Shown one piece after another: positions 7,240 through 11,755 of a stretch of DNA of 11,755 nt. Positions within the stretch are counted from its first letter, which is position 1; every line of letters starts with the position of its first letter. Both the position numbers and the translations under genes were made by a program. The notes under the pieces were generated by a model. That model was given only the letters and a program-made list of their open reading frames with translations. It ran no database searches and was not told the DNA's origin. Source of the stretch: JBDUCV01 sp040003255 (lineage in GTDB: Bacteria; Actinomycetota; Actinomycetes; Mycobacteriales; Jatrophihabitantaceae); NCBI GenBank assembly GCA_040003255.1, contig JBDUCV010000067.1, forward strand, positions 1 to 11,755. Direction: 5' to 3'.

Positions 7240-8034
7240 GTGCCCGAGACGTCCGAGGTGTCCGCCGTCGTCCTCGCCCTGCGCGAAGATCTGCCGCACG
7301 CCCTGGTGGCGGTCGATTTCGACGGTACGCTCGCGCCAATCGTGGCTGACCCTGCCGCCTCGCGGCCGCTGCCGGGTGCGGTCGATGCGCTCACCGCGAT
7401 CGCGAAGCGCGGGGCTCGGGTGGCGATCATCTCCGGCCGAGACGTGCAGACCGTGATGGAACTCGGCGGGCTGGCCGCCGTTCCGGGCCTGCTGGTCGCC
7501 GGGCTCCATGGCGCGGAGGAGTGGCGCGACGGCGCAATTTACACACCCGATACTCCCGAGGTGATCCGTCGGCTGCGCGACCGACTGCCCGGGTTGGTCG
7601 ACCGCCAGGCCATTGATCCGCGGGTGTGGATCGAGGACAAGCGGCTGTCGCTCGTGGTTCACGGCCGGCTGACCGACGACCCGGAGTCCGCACTCGACCC
7701 GCTGCGCGGACCGATCGCCGAGCTGGGCGATGAACTAGGTCTGGACGTGCACCCCGGCCGCGGTGTCATCGAGTTGCGGTTGCCGGACATCGACAAGGGG
7801 GGCGCGCTACGGCGAATCGTCGAGCGGGTGAGTGCGAGGTGCGTGCTCTACATCGGCGATGACGTCGGCGACCTGCCCGCGTTCGCTGCCGTCGCCGAAC
7901 TGCGCGACGGAGGTTTGCCGGCGTGGAGCGTCGCCGTGGCCACGCGCGAGGTACCCGAGGTTGCCGCCGCGGCGAACTTGACGGTCGATGGGCCTGCAGG
8001 TGTGCTGGCGCTGCTAGCAGCTATCGCCGGCTGA
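7240..8034 (+). CDS. otsB: Trehalose-6-phosphate phosphatase
   Basis: HAD-superfamily phosphatase that turns trehalose 6-phosphate into trehalose, the second step of the OtsA-OtsB route; cytoplasmic. The 264 residues match the family length. HAD motif I is VDFDGTLAP with the nucleophile Asp26 and acid/base Asp28; motif II is ISGR with Ser65; motif III Lys is Lys186 in IDKGGAL; motif IV is IGDDVGDLPAF with Asp207 and Asp208. The cap-domain patterns GLHGAE (88-93) and IEDKRLSLVVHGR (131-143) are those of OtsB proteins. The start chosen is GTG at 7240-7242, with CAGGA seven bases upstream; an in-frame GTG at 7258-7260 would drop six residues. The frame is open further upstream into dnaE antisense, but that part has no family similarity. 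Its partner otsA lies convergent, overlapping 14 bp at the 3' ends. Motif IV has GDL where many relatives have TDE, a variant I take as normal for part of the family. Confidence 0.94.
   Translation: MPETSEVSAVVLALREDLPHALVAVDFDGTLAPIVADPAASRPLPGAVDALTAIAKRGARVAIISGRDVQTVMELGGLAAVPGLLVAGLHGAEEWRDGAIYTPDTPEVIRRLRDRLPGLVDRQAIDPRVWIEDKRLSLVVHGRLTDDPESALDPLRGPIAELGDELGLDVHPGRGVIELRLPDIDKGGALRRIVERVSARCVLYIGDDVGDLPAFAAVAELRDGGLPAWSVAVATREVPEVAAAANLTVDGPAGVLALLAAIAG
8021..8034. other. Tail-to-tail overlap of otsA and otsB
   Basis: The otsB stop TGA is at 8032-8034 (plus) and the otsA stop TAG is at 8021-8023 (minus), so 14 bp code on both strands. There is no space for a terminator between the genes, so transcripts of each gene must run into the other unless they end inside a coding region. 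Confidence 0.9.
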
Positions 8035-9445
8035 GCGCGTCGAGTTGGCTTCGGAACCACGGTGCGGGGGGTAGCGCGCCCGCCGCCCGCCGGAGTCGAC
8101 GAGCCCGGGACGAACGCTCCTCGCTCGGCATCGACAGCGCCTGGTGTAGCGCGGCTGCTGACTGCGACACGTCGAATGGATTGATGAGCAGCGCATCGCC
8201 GCCGAGTACGTACGCCGCTCCGGCCTCGCGTGAAAGTACGACGACGGCGTCGCGTTCGGACAGGATGATGCCCTCGAGAACGACCAGGTTCATGCCGTCC
8301 CGGATGGAGTTGACGAAGATGACGTCCGAGCGGCGCAGGGCTGCCAGCGAGCCTGGGTAGTCGTCGCCGATCTCGAGAAGAACCGGGGTCCAGTCGTCGG
8401 TCGCGAACTCATCATCGATCTCCCGGGCAAGTCGCTCAACGGCGGCGATGTACTCGCGGTACTCAGGCAAGTCCTCCCGGGAGGGGTAGTCATAGACAGC
8501 GTGCACCACTCGGTCGTGCCATTCGGGGTGGGTCCGCAGGAGCTCGCGAAATGCGAGCAGACCGCGATAGACGTTTTTCGACAGTTCGGTGCGGTCTACC
8601 CGGCCGATGAACAAACGATCGCCGACCGTCTCGTCGAGCTGACGCAGGGCGGCATTCACGTCCCGCCGGTGCGCCCGGTCGACGAGGTCCGCATCGTCGA
8701 TCCCCAGCGGGAAAACCGAGACGGCGGCGAGTGGCGCACGGCCCAGGATCGCCTGGCAGCACTCGACGAACTGTTCGGCCCAGCGCGGGGTGTGGAATCC
8801 GAGCAGATCGGCTGCGGACAGGCCGTCGAGTAGGTCATACCCGACGTCATCGGGCAGCATCGCGAAGTACTCCGACGGTATCCAGGGGACGTGGGTGAAG
8901 TGCCCAATGTGCACGTCCGGCCGCAACTCGCGGAGCATCCGCGGGGCCAGGAACAGATGGTAGTCCTGAACCATTACCGTCGCGCCGTCAGCGGCCTCGT
9001 CCGCGATCGCCTCTGCGAAGCGCAGGTTGTAGCGCTGATAGGCCGCCCACTGCCGCCGCCAGGCCTGGTCGAAAATCGGCGCGCGGGCTGGTTCCCACAG
9101 CATGTGCAGCAAGAACCAGAGGGTCGAGTTCGCGATGCCGTTATAGGCCTGCCGGAAGGTCTGCGCGTCGAGTGGCAGCATCCGCACGTCGAAATCGCCG
9201 GCAAGCGCCTCGGCGAACGCAGGCACGGTAGACAACCGGCCGGACTGCGCCCGTCGGGCGACGGTTCGTTCCCGGTCGTTCAGTGCGGCGCAGATCCACA
9301 CCGCGTCCGGCGTGACGGCCAGGGCGGCCTGCATGCCGCTGACCAGCCCACCTCCGCCTCGGCGCACCTCGTCCTCGCCGTGCTCGACTGGTACGACCGA
9401 CAGCGGGCCGCGGTTGGACGCGACGACGAGCGGCGCGGATCCCAT
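8021..9445 (-). CDS. otsA: Trehalose-6-phosphate synthase (GT20)
   Basis: Glycosyltransferase family 20 enzyme that joins a nucleotide-activated glucose to glucose 6-phosphate to give trehalose 6-phosphate; cytoplasmic. The 474 residues match the family. Visible motifs in order are VVASNRGP (7-14), GGGGLVSGM (30-38), VQDYHLFLAP (159-168), FTHVPWIPSEYFAMLP (183-198), FIGRVDRTELSKN (279-291) with Arg282 and Lys290 as likely phosphate-binding residues, NSIRDGMNLVVLEG (379-392) and VLSREAGAAYVL (403-414). The Arg-Lys segment differs from the Escherichia coli form (ERLDYTKG) by extra residues and a different spacing, so it belongs to another GT20 branch; the nucleotide-sugar donor cannot be told from sequence. 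The start is ATG at 9443-9445, with AGGAAGG five bases upstream. It follows the rluD-like gene by 26 bp and probably shares its transcript. The convergent otsB next door supports the trehalose role over other GT20 functions. Confidence 0.93.
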   Translation of the reverse strand: MGSAPLVVASNRGPLSVVPVEHGEDEVRRGGGGLVSGMQAALAVTPDAVWICAALNDRERTVARRAQSGRLSTVPAFAEALAGDFDVRMLPLDAQTFRQAYNGIANSTLWFLLHMLWEPARAPIFDQAWRRQWAAYQRYNLRFAEAIADEAADGATVMVQDYHLFLAPRMLRELRPDVHIGHFTHVPWIPSEYFAMLPDDVGYDLLDGLSAADLLGFHTPRWAEQFVECCQAILGRAPLAAVSVFPLGIDDADLVDRAHRRDVNAALRQLDETVGDRLFIGRVDRTELSKNVYRGLLAFRELLRTHPEWHDRVVHAVYDYPSREDLPEYREYIAAVERLAREIDDEFATDDWTPVLLEIGDDYPGSLAALRRSDVIFVNSIRDGMNLVVLEGIILSERDAVVVLSREAGAAYVLGGDALLINPFDVSQSAAALHQALSMPSEERSSRARRLRRAAGALPPAPWFRSQLDALSRR

Positions 9446-9450
9446 GTCAC

Positions 9451-9457
9451 CCTTCCT
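9451..9457 (-). promoter_or_regulatory. Ribosome binding site of otsA
   Basis: AGGAAGG on the minus strand, five bases before the ATG at 9443-9445 and within the 26-bp gap after the rluD-like gene. It decides this start over longer in-frame extensions into the rluD-like gene. Confidence 0.75.
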
Positions 9458-9471
9458 ACCCCTTACGGGAT

Positions 9472-10401
9472 TCAGGACTCCGCTTCGAGCACATCCAGCG
9501 CGTGGCGTAGATCGGGCGGGTACGCAGACACGAAGCTGACCGGTCGATCTGTCGCCGGATGGACGAAGCCGAGTTCGCGGGCGTGCAGCCATTGCCTGGT
9601 CAGCCCGAGCCGGCGGGCGAGTACCGGGTCCGCTCCGTAGGTGAGATCGCCGACGCACGGGTGGCGGATCGCCGCCATGTGCACCCGGATCTGATGGGTG
9701 CGGCCAGTTTCGAGTGTCACGTCGAGTAGCGACGCCGCGCGAAACGCCTCGACCAGCTCGTAGTGAGTGACGCTGGAGCGGCCGCCAGCAACGACGGCGA
9801 AGCGGTAGTCAGCACCGGGGTGCCGGTCGATCGGGGCGTCGATACTGCCTCGAGTGGGGTCGGGATGGCCCTGTACGAGCGCGGCGTAGCGCTTGTCGAC
9901 GGTGCGCTCACGAAATGCGCGCTTGAGCACCGAGTACGCGTGTTCGCTGGCTGCGATGACCATCACGCCGGTGGTACCGGCGTCCAGCCGGTGCACCACG
10001 CCCTGCCGCTCGGCGGCGCCCGAAGTTGCGATCCGCAATCCCATCGCCGCCAGACCTTGGACGACGGTGGGCCCGGTCCAGCCGGGACTGGGGTGCGCGG
10101 CGACACCGACCGGCTTGTCGACCACCACGATGTCGGCGTCGTCGTAGATCACCCGCAAGCCGTCGACCGGTGCCGGCTCGGGCGGGTTCTCGGCCCTGGC
10201 ATCGGGCACCCTCACCTCGAGCAGCGACCCCGCGTGCACCCGTGCGGACCGTGGTGGCAGCTCGCCGTCGAGCTGGACGTCACCGGCATCCACCAGCGCG
10301 GCGGCGCTCGTGCGGGACAGGCCCAGCAGGCGGGCGAGTGCAACGTCGAGCCGCAGCCCGGCCAACCCGTCCGGAACCGGGAGCCGGCGCGAGGAGCTCA
10401 T
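9472..10401 (-). CDS. rluD: RluA-family 23S rRNA pseudouridine synthase, RluD-like
   Basis: Converts chosen uridines of ribosomal RNA into pseudouridine; RluD members act on helix 69 of 23S rRNA. The 309 residues begin with an S4 RNA-binding domain (about 14-75, LRLDVALARLLGLSRTSAA and later DVQLDG). The catalytic domain begins at IYDDADIVVVDKPVG (about 85-99) and has the catalytic loop VVHRLDAGTTG (135-145) with the nucleophile Asp140. Further on are DKRYAALVQG and the conserved ETGRTHQIRVH segment followed by HPCVGDLTYG. The ATG at 10399-10401 overlaps the lspA stop as ATGA, so the two are coupled. The neighbours lspA and dnaE fit the common actinobacterial order. The assignment to RluD and not another RluA-family member rests on the S4 domain and gene context; the exact rRNA target is inferred. 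Confidence 0.93.
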   Translation of the reverse strand: MSSSRRLPVPDGLAGLRLDVALARLLGLSRTSAAALVDAGDVQLDGELPPRSARVHAGSLLEVRVPDARAENPPEPAPVDGLRVIYDDADIVVVDKPVGVAAHPSPGWTGPTVVQGLAAMGLRIATSGAAERQGVVHRLDAGTTGVMVIAASEHAYSVLKRAFRERTVDKRYAALVQGHPDPTRGSIDAPIDRHPGADYRFAVVAGGRSSVTHYELVEAFRAASLLDVTLETGRTHQIRVHMAAIRHPCVGDLTYGADPVLARRLGLTRQWLHARELGFVHPATDRPVSFVSAYPPDLRHALDVLEAES

Positions 10402-11033
10402 CTTGCCGGGTCGGCGGGCAAACTCGTGCGTCCGCTTCGTGACCCGTCCAGGTCGACCCCGCGAAGCGCCAGGATCCCCGCGAGCACCGCCCCGCAGACG
10501 ATCGATGAGTCGGCGATGTTGAAGGTCGGCCAGATGTGTCCGTCGGCGGCGAACACCCTGATCCAGTCGACGACGTGGCCGCGTCCCAGCCCCGGAGCCC
10601 GGAAGATCCGGTCGACCAGATTGCCGACGGCACCGCCCAGCACCAGTCCCAGCGCGATCGCCCAACCGGGCGAGTACAGCCCACGGGCCGTTCGCAGGAT
10701 GACCGCGACCACCGCGAGCGCGACGACAGTGAGCACCACGGTGGCGCCCGTGCCGACTGAGAAGGCAGCCCCGGAATTGCGCGTTTGGACCAGGTACAGC
10801 GCGCCGCCGAGCACCCGGACCGGCCCGCGGTCGCTGAGTATCGAGACCACCGCGAACTTGCTGATCAGGTCGGCCGAGAGCGCGACTACAGCTGCGAGGG
10901 CGAACAGCCCGACCCGCCGGGTCCGGTTCGACGGCAGGGCAGGCTCGGTCTCGCCCGCGGCCATCGTCGCGTCATAGTCGGCTGCAGAGGTCACCTCGTC
11001 ATTGTCGCGTACCGGGCCCCCGTCGCAGACCAC
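10398..11033 (-). CDS. lspA: Lipoprotein signal peptidase II
   Basis: Membrane aspartyl protease that removes signal peptides from prolipoproteins after lipid attachment. With the first possible start the product has 211 residues. Helices are seen at about 42-63, 97-114, 122-138 and 174-192. Conserved motifs are ADLISK (54-59), NSGAAFS (86-92), GNLVDR (137-142), GHVVDW (152-157) and FNIADSS (171-177); the catalytic pair is Asp156 and Asp175, 19 residues apart as in Pseudomonas LspA. The start is uncertain: GTG at 11031-11033 (18 bp after the upstream gene), an in-frame GTG at 10992-10994 or ATG at 10962-10964 would give 211, 198 or 188 residues. None has a good ribosome site; the shorter ones fit the usual length better. 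The stop overlaps the rluD-like start by 4 bp. Confidence 0.96.
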   Translation of the reverse strand: MVCDGGPVRDNDEVTSAADYDATMAAGETEPALPSNRTRRVGLFALAAVVALSADLISKFAVVSILSDRGPVRVLGGALYLVQTRNSGAAFSVGTGATVVLTVVALAVVAVILRTARGLYSPGWAIALGLVLGGAVGNLVDRIFRAPGLGRGHVVDWIRVFAADGHIWPTFNIADSSIVCGAVLAGILALRGVDLDGSRSGRTSLPADPAR

Positions 11034-11051
11034 TCGTCTACCCGCGGTCGG

Positions 11052-11755
11052 TCAGCGACGCTCCTCCCGCTGTTTGCAGGCCACGTCGAGGGTTGCCATC
11101 GGGAACGCCTTGAGCCGGGCTTTCGGGATCGGGTTGCCGCAGCTCTCACAGAATCCGTAGGTCCCGGCGTCGATCCGCTCGACCGCCCGATTGATCTGGG
11201 TGAGCAGGTCGAGCCGGTTGGCCGCGATGGACAGTTCCTGCTCGCGCTCGAAGGTCTTGCTGCCGGCGTCGGCCTGGTCATCCCCTGCCCCGTCCGTGCT
11301 CGACTGTTGGAAGTCGTTGAGATCGCGCATGGAGCGGTCGTACTCGTCCTGCATTTCGTCCAACTCGGTGATGAGTTGACGACGTACCTCGGCAAGTTCC
11401 TTTGCCGTCCACTCCGAGCCATGCGGCACCGCGATCTTCGCCGGCGTCGGCGCGGCCGCGGCCTTGACCGGCTCTACTGCCCGTGCTGGCGCCTTACTTT
11501 CCGCCGACTTCTGGGGTGCGGCTTTCGTGACGGCCTTGGTCGCGGTCCTGGCGGCGGCCTTCTTGGCCACCGGCCGCGCGGCTGCTGGCTTGTTCGCCGA
11601 CTTCTTCGTCGTCTTCGTCGGCGTTGCCGGAGCCCTTTTTGCGGCCGCCTTTGCCGCGGCTTTCGTGGCCGCCTTCTTTACCGGCGCTGCTTTCTTGGCA
11701 GGCGCTGCCTTCTTTACCGGCGCTGCTTTCTTGGCAGGCGCTGCCTTCTTTACCG
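11052..11755 (-). CDS. TraR/DksA-type zinc-finger protein with Lys/Ala-rich tail (partial, 5' end beyond window)
   Basis: Relatives of DksA bind RNA polymerase in its secondary channel; this actinobacterial group is usually annotated as a TraR/DksA transcriptional regulator, and its exact role is not settled. The visible 233 residues have no start, as the frame is open to the window edge. Residues 1 to about 105 are a Lys/Ala/Pro-rich, histone-H1-like basic region with VKKAAP and AKKAAP hexapeptides. Then follow a linker ending in VPHGSEW, a coiled-coil-like helical part (WTAKELAEVRRQLITELDEM and REQELSIAANRLDLLTQINR) and the C-terminal finger. The finger has CESC at 202-205, but the third ligand position is Asp223 and only Cys226 of the second pair remains (pattern C-x2-C-x17-D-x2-C). 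It lies 18 bp upstream of lspA on the same strand, probably in one operon. The basic tail suggests DNA or RNA binding, an inference. Confidence 0.88.
   Translation of the reverse strand, partial: VKKAAPAKKAAPVKKAAPAKKAAPVKKAATKAAAKAAAKRAPATPTKTTKKSANKPAAARPVAKKAAARTATKAVTKAAPQKSAESKAPARAVEPVKAAAAPTPAKIAVPHGSEWTAKELAEVRRQLITELDEMQDEYDRSMRDLNDFQQSSTDGAGDDQADAGSKTFEREQELSIAANRLDLLTQINRAVERIDAGTYGFCESCGNPIPKARLKAFPMATLDVACKQREERR
11671..11755 (-). repeat. 36-bp tandem repeat coding for KKAAP hexapeptides (continues beyond window)
   Basis: Two exact 36-bp units (11671-11706 and 11707-11742) and the first 13 bases of a third (11743-11755) are identical, with no mismatch seen. Each unit encodes two hexapeptides, VKKAAP and AKKAAP, in the basic tail of the TraR/DksA-like protein. 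Exact DNA identity, including synonymous positions (aag aag against aag aaa), shows recent duplication and not only protein-level selection. The full copy number lies outside the window. Confidence 0.9.

Noticed and set aside
9446..9658. N-terminal extension of otsA into the rluD-like gene
   Set aside because: The extension overlaps a conserved gene in another frame and lacks GT20 similarity; ATG at 9445 has a strong AGGAAGG site and starts the SNRGP motif region.
9763..10977. Plus-strand open frame of 404 codons opposite the rluD-like gene and lspA
   Set aside because: It crosses two real genes on the other strand and their ATGA junction; the product shows no motif.
11671..11755. CRISPR-like direct repeats
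   Set aside because: The 36-bp units are contiguous, have no spacers and encode Lys/Ala hexapeptides in frame.
1..11755. Defence, phage, secretion or biosynthetic system hidden among the genes
   Set aside because: All well-supported genes belong to transport, replication, trehalose synthesis, rRNA modification, lipoprotein processing or transcription regulation; only the small membrane protein is unassigned, and one gene is not evidence of a system.

Overview
The window is high-GC DNA with dense, tightly packed genes, GTG starts and ATGA-type overlaps. Gene content and order point to an Actinomycetota chromosome: TraR/DksA-like protein, lspA, rluD and dnaE lie together here, an order I recall from actinobacteria (lspA, rluD-like gene and dnaE1 in Mycobacterium; traR-like, lspA, rluD and dnaE in Streptomyces). 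The order or genus cannot be named from sequence reading alone. I see no rRNA, tRNA, CRISPR array, insertion sequence or phage gene.

Left part (1-2853, minus strand): a carbohydrate ABC importer cassette read from right to left. It consists of a family 1 solute-binding protein, a MalF-type permease and a MalG-type permease that runs off the window at position 1. No ATPase gene is visible. The binding-protein gene looks broken: an in-frame TAG interrupts the mature domain, and no intact signal peptide or start lies in front of its lipobox-like cysteine. The MalG-type permease carries five perfect 9-bp tandem repeats that lengthen one membrane helix with a Val-Leu-Val motif.

Centre (2851-7049, minus strand): dnaE, the replicative DNA polymerase III alpha subunit. 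It has a complete set of PHP-domain metal ligands, the polymerase aspartates and a clamp-binding motif. It is followed by a small two-helix membrane protein of unknown function that may be translationally coupled to dnaE. Nothing but about 50 bp separates that gene from the remnant binding protein, so the junction may be a rearrangement scar.

Right-centre (7240-9445): trehalose synthesis. otsB (plus strand) and otsA (minus strand) converge and overlap by 14 bp at their 3' ends. OtsA makes trehalose 6-phosphate and OtsB removes the phosphate. A 190-bp divergent region with a strong GC-rich palindrome separates otsB from dnaE.

Right end (9472-11755, minus strand): TraR/DksA-like protein (5' end outside the window), lspA, rluD-like gene and otsA lie in one direction with gaps of 18 bp, -4 bp and 26 bp, consistent with one transcription unit. 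The TraR/DksA-like protein has a histone-H1-like Lys/Ala/Pro tail with exact 36-bp repeats and an Asp in place of the third zinc-binding Cys.

No clearly new multi-gene system is evident. The most unusual signals are the permease helix repeat, the decayed binding protein and its junction, the modified zinc finger and repeat tail, and the placement of the otsA/otsB pair inside the lspA-rluD-dnaE block.
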